From an uncultured Spirochaetaceae bacterium (GTDB lineage: Bacteria > Spirochaetota > Spirochaetia > Treponematales > Treponemataceae): a DNA stretch of 7,377 nucleotides. The position numbers and the translations under genes are program-made. Under the pieces are notes generated by a model that saw only the letters and a program-made list of their open reading frames with translations, ran no database searches and had not been told where the DNA came from. Below, piece by piece: positions 1 through 5,523 of this stretch. Numbering within the stretch: position 1 is the first letter of the stretch; every line of letters begins with the position of its first letter. The stretch is taken from contig CADBRC010000344.1 in assembly GCA_902796985.1 (NCBI GenBank), positions 1 to 7,377 of the forward strand, written 5' to 3'.

Positions 1-1
1 C

Positions 2-295
2 ATGTTCGAGAACATGAAGAAGCTCGTCCCGGAAGAAGAGAAACTCATCATCGTGGGCGACGGCCTCCCCAAGGATTTGTACGTGTCGCTTATATGGAAG
101 GACGAGCGTTATGACCGCTGTTTTGACATAGCGAGCATCAACGACTACAAGACCCCGGGCTGGGGCCCCGTCGAACAGACCGATCCCCTGCTTGCCTCCA
201 TGCTGGGCTTCCCGAGGGACGGAGCGCTCTACACGTCCAACAGGATGGCTTCGGTGCTTGAGCAGATGATAGAAGGCGGGGGCGGCGGGGAGTAA
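2..295 (+). CDS. Hypothetical protein, C-terminal part (cut by window edge)
   Basis: An open frame runs from the left edge to a TAA at 293-295 and encodes at least 97 residues. The first ATG in view is at position 2, so the real start is probably upstream and this is likely only the C-terminal end of the protein. The sequence is soluble in character with mixed charge (for example KKLVPEEEKLIIVGDG near the start) and ends in a low-complexity GGGGGE tail. I do not recognise a family and see no signal peptide, membrane segment or catalytic motif. The stop codon is the first three bases of a tandem repeat array, so the C-terminus may have been set by the repeat. The next gene is convergent. Even codon quality and the length favour a real gene over a chance frame. 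Confidence 0.6.
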   Translation: MFENMKKLVPEEEKLIIVGDGLPKDLYVSLIWKDERYDRCFDIASINDYKTPGWGPVEQTDPLLASMLGFPRDGALYTSNRMASVLEQMIEGGGGGE

Positions 296-361
296 GTGCA
301 TGCACCCTGCAGTTATAAGTGCACGCCATCTGCAGTTATAAGTGCACGCACCCTGCAGTTA
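293..361. repeat. Three tandem copies of a 23-bp imperfectly palindromic repeat
   Basis: Three head-to-tail units of exactly 23 bp lie at 293-315, 316-338 and 339-361. Each begins TAAGTGCA and ends TGCAGTTA, so each unit is an imperfect palindrome (8-base arms with one mismatch). Units 1 and 3 differ at one base (T against C at unit position 9). Unit 2 differs more, in the centre (GCCATC where unit 3 has GCACCC). GTGCAC and CTGCAG are both self-complementary inside the units. The array starts with the TAA stop codon of the preceding gene. Its function is unknown: it could be a protein-binding array or a slippage-prone satellite. Confidence 0.9.
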
Positions 362-368
362 CTGATTC

Positions 369-402
369 GGGAACGTATAGCCTCCCCGCTCCATACGTTC
401 CC
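369..402. repeat. Inverted repeat, 10-bp perfect arms
   Basis: GGGAACGTAT at 369-378 is the exact reverse complement of ATACGTTCCC at 393-402, with a 14-base loop. A G-C pair at 380/391 could extend the stem past one mismatch. The right arm belongs to the first copy of the 31-bp direct repeat, and an identical ATACGTTCCC occurs at 459-468, so the left arm could pair with either copy. No T-tract follows, so this does not look like an intrinsic terminator. Confidence 0.7.
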
Positions 403-481
403 TCCGATGTAGCAGCCCCAGACGGCAAATGCCCGCTTTGGGGTCCCCGTCCCGCTCCATACGTTCCCTCAAATGTAGCAG
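385..481. repeat. Pair of 31-bp direct repeats (385-415 and 451-481)
   Basis: The two copies begin with the same 20 bases (CCCGCTCCATACGTTCCCTC), differ at the next two (CG against AA), and share ATGTAGCAG to the end, giving 29 matches in 31. The period is 66 bp, and the interval between copies is filled by a stem-loop at 416-443. The region lies in the gap between two convergent genes. I do not recognise the element. Confidence 0.85.
416..443. other. Stem-loop between the two 31-bp direct repeats
   Basis: CCCCA at 416-420 pairs with TGGGG at 439-443. Pairing continues inward through a G-T wobble and an A-T pair, then CGGC (423-426) pairs with GCC and G (431-433, 435) with single-base bulges at 434 and 436, around an AAAT loop at 427-430. 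The hairpin occupies most of the space between the direct repeats. It is not followed by a T-tract on the + strand, so a terminator role is unlikely. It may be part of a structured repeat element or RNA. Confidence 0.5.
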
Positions 482-492
482 ATTCCCCGGTG

Positions 493-510
493 AAAACGGA
501 ACTCCGTTTT
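493..510. terminator. Weak bidirectional terminator-like hairpin
   Basis: AAAACGG (493-499) and CCGTTTT (504-510) form a 7-bp stem around the loop AACT, giving A4 on one side and T4 on the other. It lies 11 bp beyond the stop of the - strand gene ending at 521 and between two convergent genes, as a shared terminator should. The stem has only three G-C pairs and a four-base T run, so efficiency is doubtful. Confidence 0.5.
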
Positions 511-520
511 AAACAACAGC

Positions 521-919
521 TCAGTTTTCCCTGACAACTTTCGTCTCACCGCCGCCTTCCCTCGCGTAGACATACAGACTGTCGCGGTCGCTGGACATGG
601 CGAGGAAGACCCCGTCGCTCTCGGATTCTATGAGGATGCAGTCGCCCGTCGCGAAGTCCTTGCGGAGTGAGGTCAGGTCTCCCGGCGGCAGGCTGGCAGC
701 TTTCTCATCCCCGTCTCCCGTGCTTTTGCCGTCATCCATGGCCCAGTCAAAGCCGCCGTTCACGCCGATGGAAAGGGGCATGCCCGTCTCGTTGTAGATT
801 ATCACGGTCGTTATCCGGGTTTTGCTCGAGTTGAAGTAGAGCGCGAAGGAGCTCTCTGCCGCAAGGGGGGCGAGGGCAAGAAAGAGGATTGCGGCAAGGA
901 CTGGAATCTTCCGGATCAT
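521..919 (-). CDS. Small exported protein of unknown function
   Basis: The gene encodes 132 residues. The N-terminus is a classic Sec signal peptide: basic MIRK, a hydrophobic core of A, I, L and F, then a likely signal peptidase I site near LAA|ES (after about residue 21). There is no cysteine near the signal end, so it is probably not a lipoprotein. The mature part of about 110 residues alternates hydrophobic and polar residues (for example ITTVIIYNETG), suggesting a small beta-rich domain, with an acidic glycine-rich stretch (DDGKSTGDGDEK, about residues 62-73) in the middle. I recognise no family or catalytic motif. The ATG at 919 is supported by the signal peptide beginning immediately. 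No strong Shine-Dalgarno is present, and a TATACT hexamer ends 7 bp before the ATG. A location in the periplasm or at the surface is inferred. Confidence 0.8.
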   Translation of the reverse strand: MIRKIPVLAAILFLALAPLAAESSFALYFNSSKTRITTVIIYNETGMPLSIGVNGGFDWAMDDGKSTGDGDEKAASLPPGDLTSLRKDFATGDCILIESESDGVFLAMSSDRDSLYVYAREGGGETKVVREN

Positions 920-926
920 AGCTTTC

Positions 927-955
927 AGTATATCACAAGCTGTGGCAGGCAGCCA
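927..955 (-). promoter_or_regulatory. Candidate promoter for the small exported protein
   Basis: On the - strand, TATACT (927-932) is a good -10 hexamer. A weak TGGCTG (950-955) lies 17 bp upstream as a possible -35. The -10 ends 7 bp before the ATG, so transcription would start at or within a base or two of the start codon. GAAAG in that gap is at best a poor Shine-Dalgarno. Confidence 0.45.
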
Positions 956-1041
956 GCAAAACTTCGGCCGAATTTGCGGCCCACCCTGTTCTCCTCACTG
1001 GTCCGCCCTGCCGGTCCGCCCTCCCGGCCCGGCCCGCCCCC

Positions 1042-1069
1042 TTGACTTTCCGTGCCCTAATGGTAAAAT
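1042..1069 (+). promoter_or_regulatory. Sigma70-type extended -10 promoter for ilvN
   Basis: TTGACT (1042-1047, five of six matches to the -35 consensus) and TAAAAT (1064-1069, five of six to the -10) are 16 bp apart, and TGG directly before the -10 gives the extended TGn motif. Transcription should start near 1076, leaving a leader of about 22 nt with no room for an attenuator or T-box. Control by branched-chain amino acid attenuation is therefore not supported here. Confidence 0.75.
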
Positions 1070-1083
1070 GGGGGAAATTTCAC

Positions 1084-1090
1084 AGAGGTG
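1084..1090 (+). promoter_or_regulatory. Shine-Dalgarno of ilvN
   Basis: AGAGGTG ends 8 bases before the ATG at 1099. It decides the start: the upstream in-frame TTG at 1042 is the -35 box and the in-frame ATG at 1060 overlaps the promoter, so neither can be the translation start on a transcript beginning near 1076. Confidence 0.8.
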
Positions 1091-1098
1091 CTTTATTT

Positions 1099-1593
1099 AT
1101 GGAAGAAAAATATGTCCTGTCCGTCCTGGTGGAGAACCACGCCGGAGTCCTGAGCCGCGTGTCCGGCCTGTTCAGCCGCCGCGGCTACAACATCGACTCT
1201 CTCACGGTCTGCGAGACCTCAGATCCCGCCAAGTCCCGCATGACGATTGTCGTCCGGGGGGACGAGTACATCCTTGAGCAGATAGAGAAGCAGCTGTCCA
1301 AGCTGGTGGAGGTCATTTCCATAGAGCACTGCCTGCCCTCCGAGACCTGCCAGCGCGAGATGGCCCTCATAAAGGTTAAGGCGGGCGGCCCCAACCGCGC
1401 GGTCATTCTGGAGACCTGCAACATCTTCCGCGCCCACATCGTCGATGTCGCCGCCGAATCCCTCATCGTGGAGGCGACGGGCAGCGAGGACAAGATCTCG
1501 TCGCTCATCCGCCTGCTGGAGCCGTACGGCATACTGGAGCTGCTCAAGTCCGGCCTGACGGCGATGGACCGCGGCAGCAAGGTGATGAAATAA
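1099..1593 (+). CDS. ilvN: Acetolactate synthase small (regulatory) subunit
   Basis: The gene encodes 164 residues, the usual length for this family (IlvN/IlvH). The product binds the large catalytic subunit of acetohydroxyacid synthase in the cytoplasm, raises its activity and confers feedback inhibition by valine, at the first common step of valine, leucine and isoleucine synthesis. An N-terminal ACT domain occupies about residues 4-78 and shows the family signature (ENHAGVLSRVSGLFSRRGYN, then SRMTIVVRGDE). The C-terminal small-subunit domain (about 82-160) shows FRAHIVDVAAESLIVEATG, followed by LEPYGILELLKSGLTAMDRG. All family blocks are intact, with no frameshift. No ilvB or other ilv/leu gene is adjacent, so the large subunit must be encoded elsewhere. 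It appears to be a single-gene unit with its own promoter. No convincing terminator follows. Confidence 0.96.
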   Translation: MEEKYVLSVLVENHAGVLSRVSGLFSRRGYNIDSLTVCETSDPAKSRMTIVVRGDEYILEQIEKQLSKLVEVISIEHCLPSETCQREMALIKVKAGGPNRAVILETCNIFRAHIVDVAAESLIVEATGSEDKISSLIRLLEPYGILELLKSGLTAMDRGSKVMK

Positions 1594-1674
1594 AAAAAGG
1601 CGTTCAAGGGGCGGGCTGGCCGGGCTTTCGGGCTGCCCCACGGAGGCTTCGGGCTGGTCCGCCCTGCCTCGTGG

Positions 1675-2121
1675 TCAGCCGGTCAGCTTGTGCCATCGTT
1701 CCTCTCGGACTTCCCATGAGCCCCCGCTGAATTCGATTCTGCCCGTGCGGAACACGCGGGGGCAGAGGGGAAATCTTTCCTCGCCCTCATAGTGCGGCAG
1801 TTCCGGCAGGGAGGGGAGGGGAGGCCGGCCGGCTTCCTGCGGCTCCTCCAGCTCCGCGAACACAATCCTGAGCTTCTGGCAGCTGGCGCTTTCCCCGGAT
1901 GAAAGGGTGACGGGAAAGAAGAACAGCCCGCCGTCCTGTTCCGGGGCTGCAATCTTGCAGGACGAGAAGCCTTCCCCCAGTTCGTCCGCGAGTGCATAGA
2001 GGGGAAAGCGGGGAATCAGAAACCCCTTCCCGTTCAGGGCCTCGTTGCAGGATCTGATGAACGAGCGGGCTGCCTGGGCCAGCGTCAGCGCCGTGTCCTT
2101 CTGTGGCATAAAGGCTTGCAT
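1675..2121 (-). CDS. Hypothetical protein, small and cytoplasmic
   Basis: The gene encodes 148 residues from the ATG at 2119-2121 (MQAFMPQKD). The frame stays open further upstream, but that part lies in the divergent promoter region and inside the opposing gene, so the longer version is unlikely. A second ATG at 2109 is a possible alternative. There is no signal peptide or membrane segment. The first 30 residues look helical (LTLAQAARSFIRSCNEALN). A mixed core follows, with GGLFFFPVTL and KLRIVFAELEE resembling beta strands, then a proline-rich linker at about 93-109 and a tryptophan-containing basic end. I recognise no family. Only a very weak Shine-Dalgarno is present. A TACACT hexamer ends 6 bp before the ATG, suggesting a leaderless message. 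The function cannot be inferred from the divergent peptidase-like neighbour. Confidence 0.7.
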   Translation of the reverse strand: MQAFMPQKDTALTLAQAARSFIRSCNEALNGKGFLIPRFPLYALADELGEGFSSCKIAAPEQDGGLFFFPVTLSSGESASCQKLRIVFAELEEPQEAGRPPLPSLPELPHYEGEERFPLCPRVFRTGRIEFSGGSWEVREERWHKLTG

Positions 2122-2127
2122 GGCAAG

Positions 2128-2156
2128 AGTGTAGACAAAAAAACCGAAAAACTCTA
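2128..2156 (-). promoter_or_regulatory. Candidate promoter for the 148-residue protein gene
   Basis: On the - strand, TACACT (2128-2133) fits a -10 and ends 6 bp before the ATG at 2121. A poor TAGAGT (2151-2156) lies 17 bp upstream. It occupies the same DNA as the + strand promoter at 2132-2160, so the two should exclude each other. Confidence 0.4.
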
Positions 2157-2160
2157 GTAT
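2132..2160 (+). promoter_or_regulatory. Sigma70-type promoter for the metallopeptidase-like gene
   Basis: TAGACA (2132-2137, five of six -35 matches) and TAGTAT (2155-2160) are separated by the optimal 17 bp. The -10 ends 8 bp before the ATG at 2169, placing the expected transcription start at about 2167, one or two bases from the start codon. No Shine-Dalgarno is present, consistent with leaderless translation. Confidence 0.6.
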
Positions 2161-2168
2161 TTTCCAGT

Positions 2169-3935
2169 ATGAACCGTAGGATTCTTGAGGCTCTTTTTCT
2201 GATTCTCGCCTGCACCCTCTTTCTTGGGGCAAGTTTTCTGATTACCGACAAGTTCATCGCCTCTTCCTCTCCGCTCGGGATGAACGGGGAGCGGTTCGTC
2301 GCAATGAATTCCCAGTCCGCCAAGGCCAAGATTACCAAGCCCGAGAAAAATTCTTCTTTATATTACCGTTTTACGAACAACCAGAAGGTGCACCTGAGGC
2401 GGGAGATAAAGTCCAACGGAGGCATATCCCTTGTCGCGGTCATAAAGACCATCGACGGCAGCTATGACAAGGATGCCAAGACCCTGCCCTTCCAGTTCGG
2501 CTTCCTCTATGACAAGTCCTCTTCGGCAGGGGACTCGGTTGCGCCGGGCAACAACTTTGTCTCGGGCGACTATCTGATGTTCGACAACAAGGGCATTACG
2601 TCCTTCCGCATCTCGATCAGCGTCGGCAAGGACGGCGTGGTTCCTGCAGGATTCTTCCTGCATTCGGCCCACCCCTGCAAGATAGAGAGCGTGACCTTCT
2701 CCAAGGTGATGGTCGGCTGGGACTTTTCCAGCTCCGTTCCCCTCTATGCGTTCAGTGACCGGGGCGGTTCGGTGGAGATACTGGAGTCGGTCTCTTATGA
2801 TTTCACCGAGACCGAGCGGCTGTTCAACAGCAGCCTGCTCCCCAGGATTACGGTCAAGCTTGCTCCGACGGACGACATCGGCACTTGGCAGAAGCAGAAG
2901 AAACTCCTTTCCCGCTACGGGGACGAGGAGATTACGATACGGCGGAGCAAGAAAATCAATACGATGGCCCTGCAGCTGGCAGCGTTCAGCAAACCCTTCG
3001 GCAGGCTGGACTTCGGTTCGAGCGATCAGGTTCAGGCCATCCTGCTGGAAGCCAACGATCCCAAGCTGGACGAGCGGACGAAGGGCGGGGCCCTGTACCC
3101 CCTCGTGACCGACCTCGGCATGATAATCGACTGGCCCAGAGACAACTGGCGGGGGCCGGACTACGAGCTGTTCGAGTGGGAGGAGGTTCCCCATGTGCTC
3201 CTGTTCGACTTCGCGGACTACAAGACCCAGGCGGCCTTCCTGACCAGGCTCGCCTACTTCGCGGAAAAGACCGGCTACCGGGGAACGCTGGTCAGCAGCG
3301 ACTTCGTGCAGACCCATCACGGCTACAACGCCCACGACTATAAGGCCAAGGACCTGGCGGCCTTTTTCACGGCGGCATCGCTTCAGGACGTCACCCTGAA
3401 CGAGCGGGAGTACATCCTGCGCGACATACTGCTGGCGAACGGCATCATAGAGGACGCAGGAAACGGCACGTACACGCCGGGGGTGGGGGCGGTCGTCTCC
3501 ATTTCCAAGGAGTCCGCGGAGTACCTGCGCTGGCAGTTCATCGCCCATGAGTGCTGGCACGGCATCTACTTTACCTCTCCGGACTTCCGCGCCGAGGTTG
3601 ACACGGTGTACGACGGCTTTGACAGGAAGAGCCTTGAGTTCATACAGGTATTCTGGGAAACCCAGCCCGGACTCAACTATGACAGGACGGACGATTACCT
3701 GATGCGGAACGAGCTGATGGCATACATCATGCAGCAGTCCCTTCCGAACGTCTCCTCTTACTTCGTTGAGCTGGCCAAGCGGTCTTCCGTGAACCAGATA
3801 GAGGGGCCGCTTGCCGCCTACATCCGGGATACCGGAGCCGCCGCCTTCGCCGATGCGGGAGGGGAGCTGAACCAGTGGGCGTTTGACAACTACGGATTTG
3901 CCGCCGGGAGGGTCAACCTCATCTACCGGGAATAA
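2169..3935 (+). CDS. Membrane-anchored or secreted putative zinc metallopeptidase (HExxH)
   Basis: The gene encodes 588 residues. The N-terminus (MNRR, then a hydrophobic stretch to about residue 25) is a signal peptide or membrane anchor. ILAC ending at Cys15 is a loose lipobox, so a lipoprotein is possible, though hydrophobicity continues after the cysteine. Residues about 60-230 look beta-rich. The C-terminal part carries AHECWHGIYF with the zinc-binding HExxH motif at H460-E461-C462-W463-H464. NELMAY with E515, 51 residues after H464 and in a helical context, is a plausible third ligand, as in gluzincins. A histidine-rich segment (THHGYNAHD, about 382-390) precedes it. I cannot name the peptidase family, and substrate and activity are unproven. 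Action in the periplasm or at the surface is inferred. The start is set by the signal sequence and by the promoter just before it. The next gene follows after 36 bp. Confidence 0.85.
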   Translation: MNRRILEALFLILACTLFLGASFLITDKFIASSSPLGMNGERFVAMNSQSAKAKITKPEKNSSLYYRFTNNQKVHLRREIKSNGGISLVAVIKTIDGSYDKDAKTLPFQFGFLYDKSSSAGDSVAPGNNFVSGDYLMFDNKGITSFRISISVGKDGVVPAGFFLHSAHPCKIESVTFSKVMVGWDFSSSVPLYAFSDRGGSVEILESVSYDFTETERLFNSSLLPRITVKLAPTDDIGTWQKQKKLLSRYGDEEITIRRSKKINTMALQLAAFSKPFGRLDFGSSDQVQAILLEANDPKLDERTKGGALYPLVTDLGMIIDWPRDNWRGPDYELFEWEEVPHVLLFDFADYKTQAAFLTRLAYFAEKTGYRGTLVSSDFVQTHHGYNAHDYKAKDLAAFFTAASLQDVTLNEREYILRDILLANGIIEDAGNGTYTPGVGAVVSISKESAEYLRWQFIAHECWHGIYFTSPDFRAEVDTVYDGFDRKSLEFIQVFWETQPGLNYDRTDDYLMRNELMAYIMQQSLPNVSSYFVELAKRSSVNQIEGPLAAYIRDTGAAAFADAGGELNQWAFDNYGFAAGRVNLIYRE

Positions 3936-3964
3936 TTGACTAAAAGCCGTATATTTCGTATAGT
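3936..3964 (+). promoter_or_regulatory. Sigma70-type promoter for the DUF5312-like gene
   Basis: TTGACT (3936-3941) begins directly after the TAA of the preceding gene, and TATAGT (3959-3964) follows after exactly 17 bp. This is a near-consensus promoter. The -10 ends 7 bp before the ATG at 3972, so transcription should begin at about the A of ATG. The TTG of the -35 box is in frame with the gene and could be mistaken for its start codon. Confidence 0.75.
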
Positions 3965-3971
3965 AGCATTT

Positions 3972-5501
3972 ATGGCTAGCGGAAACTTCATTCAAAATAT
4001 AATCACATCCCTGTTCAGCGGTGGGGATGACAACGCTATCAAGCGCAAAATGCTCAAGCGGATAGCGAAAAACCTCTCCAAGACAAAATATCACTTTTAT
4101 AAGCCCTCCTCACATGAGGTTGACCCGAATTTCGCGAAGTTTTTCTACGAGATATACAAGGCCGTTTCGCCAGCCCAGCTGATGTTCGCGAATACGAACC
4201 CCAATTCCATAAAGCGGATTGTCATTGACCTTACCCTGTCTGAGGAGCAGAAAAAGCTTGCCGAGGCCCTGTCTGAGGAGGAGCTGAACAAGAGGGGTGC
4301 AAACGTCCCCCTCCAGCAGCTTACTGAAGAGACCAGATCCCAGCTGGAGAAGTTCACCTCGGAATTTACGAACGACAAGATAGTGAAGGCTGACAACCTC
4401 TACACTAAGCTTATCCTCTTCAAGAACTTTACCCAGTACGATTTCTTCTTCCTGCTCAAGAAGTTCGACGGCTCCATGAAGGAGCGGAATTTCAGCGCTC
4501 CGCCCAAATTCCAGCAGATAGCGGGGTCTTACATCGTCGAGGACATAAAGAACTTTGTTTCCGTGGCCTGGCCGCTGCCTGCCGATGATTGGGATGACGT
4601 TTTCAAGCTGATGAAGACCCTTAAGGGCGTAGAGCCGATAACCCTGAGCACCTGGAAGAAGGTCCTGCAGAGGCTGCGCTACGTCCGCGAGCAGGGCATA
4701 CTGGAGATGATGGTTCAGCTGATTACCGACAACCCTGCCTACAAGGAAGTCGTCAAGGGCGAGGACTATCACATTCTCGATGAATATATCTCCAACACCC
4801 GCAAAACCGTGGATGACATCCTGGGGACGCTCAAGGAGCGGCAGACTGCCGGAAAGGTGGACAACCTCCTGTCTCAGATTTTCGGCAATACGAGCATAGA
4901 GCCCCTCAAGAACTACAACGACACGATGAGCCAGGCCTTCCTGAACAAGAACCTGACGGGCTTCCTGTACTCTGCGCCGCTCTCTTACCTGAAGCACTTC
5001 CTGCTGAACTATGTTAAGAAAGAGGTGCGGGAGCTTTCCGATATCCTCGTTATCCGCGGTGAATGGGCCACGCAGGCCATGTCCCAGCCGATGAGCGAGT
5101 CTTCCCACCAGCTTATGGAGCTCTCCTCCAAGATAACCGCTCTGGATGAATCTCTGGTGGAGTCCGGAAAATTCGGATACAAGCTCAGGTCGCTGATGCC
5201 CAAGCTGGACAGGGACAGGGAGACCAGGAACATCATGGAGATGACGCTCGGCGACGTGAACAACGAGGCCGCGCAGATCCTTGGTACCGCCAAGCAGAAC
5301 ATCATCGTCTTTGACAAGAACCTCAAGATGCTCCTTGAGGATTTTGTCAAGCCTCACCCCGATATTATGCGCAACTGGAAGGATTTGGACCGCTTCGCCG
5401 AGGGCAAGCTTAAGCAGAAGGGCGTGGACGTTTACAAGAAGCTCTACAGCTTTATATCCCTGCTGCAGAACTTCAACATCGCGATTTCTGAGGCGGTCTG
5501 A
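3972..5501 (+). CDS. Large helical spirochaete protein, DUF5312-like
   Basis: The gene encodes 509 residues from ATG 3972 (MASGNFIQNIITSLFSGG). The TTG at 3936, 12 codons upstream, is rejected because it is the -35 box. The protein appears almost entirely alpha-helical and rich in Lys, Glu, Leu and Phe, with no signal peptide and no clear membrane segment, suggesting a cytoplasmic location. Charged helical stretches include about 84-105 (LSEEQKKLAEALSEEELNK) and much of the C-terminal half, which ends in a hydrophobic helix (LYSFISLLQNFNIAISEAV). No enzymatic motif is visible. It resembles the uncharacterised spirochaete family annotated as DUF5312. That is recognition from memory, not a search, and the function is unknown. 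The gene is intact, has its own promoter in the gap after the peptidase-like gene, no Shine-Dalgarno, and a strong terminator 22 bp after the stop. Read-through from the upstream gene is possible because no terminator separates them. Confidence 0.82.
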   Translation: MASGNFIQNIITSLFSGGDDNAIKRKMLKRIAKNLSKTKYHFYKPSSHEVDPNFAKFFYEIYKAVSPAQLMFANTNPNSIKRIVIDLTLSEEQKKLAEALSEEELNKRGANVPLQQLTEETRSQLEKFTSEFTNDKIVKADNLYTKLILFKNFTQYDFFFLLKKFDGSMKERNFSAPPKFQQIAGSYIVEDIKNFVSVAWPLPADDWDDVFKLMKTLKGVEPITLSTWKKVLQRLRYVREQGILEMMVQLITDNPAYKEVVKGEDYHILDEYISNTRKTVDDILGTLKERQTAGKVDNLLSQIFGNTSIEPLKNYNDTMSQAFLNKNLTGFLYSAPLSYLKHFLLNYVKKEVRELSDILVIRGEWATQAMSQPMSESSHQLMELSSKITALDESLVESGKFGYKLRSLMPKLDRDRETRNIMEMTLGDVNNEAAQILGTAKQNIIVFDKNLKMLLEDFVKPHPDIMRNWKDLDRFAEGKLKQKGVDVYKKLYSFISLLQNFNIAISEAV

Positions 5502-5523
5502 TTAAGATTTGCCTCTCGCGGAT

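Larger units (their letters stand above)
998..1668. repeat. 15-bp direct repeat on both sides of ilvN (998-1012, 1654-1668)
   Basis: CTGGTCCGCCCTGCC occurs identically at 998-1012 and 1654-1668, and its core GGTCCGCCCT occurs a third time at 1013-1022. All copies lie in GC-rich noncoding spacers before and after ilvN. The right spacer also repeats TTCGGGCTG at 1627-1635 and 1648-1656. No transposon ends are visible. The copies may be low-complexity spacer sequence or a short dispersed intergenic element. The feature spans the interval between the outer copies. Confidence 0.6.

Noticed and set aside
319..534. Open frame of 71 codons (+) with a repeated PAPYVPS-type peptide
   Set aside because: It begins at a GTG inside the tandem repeats, overlaps hairpins and the end of the - strand gene, and the peptide repeat only reflects the 31-bp direct repeat with a 66-bp (22-codon) period. 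It has no ribosome binding site.
963..972. Perfect 10-bp palindrome TTCGGCCGAA
   Set aside because: A 10-bp GC-rich palindrome is expected by chance in a window of this composition, and no repeat of it or promoter overlap was found.
1594..1674. Possible terminator between ilvN and the convergent - strand gene
   Set aside because: GC-rich inverted pieces (GGGGC/GCCCC, GGGCGG/CCGCCC) exist, but none is a compact stem directly followed by a T-tract. The A7/T7 run at 1592-1598 has no adjoining stem.
2122..2232. 37-codon upstream extension of the 148-residue - strand protein
   Set aside because: It would start inside the opposing metallopeptidase-like gene and run through the divergent promoter region. 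The candidate -10 lies between this extension and ATG 2121.
2358..4094. Long - strand open frame of 578 codons opposite the metallopeptidase-like gene
   Set aside because: It is a mirror of a GC-biased coding strand. It has no promoter or start context, its composition is rich in Val, Arg, Gly and Leu as typical of antisense frames, and the + strand protein has a signal sequence and an HExxH motif.
4110..5357. Long - strand open frame of 415 codons opposite the DUF5312-like gene
   Set aside because: It is another antisense shadow of the same kind. The + strand has a near-consensus promoter at the start and a terminator at the end.
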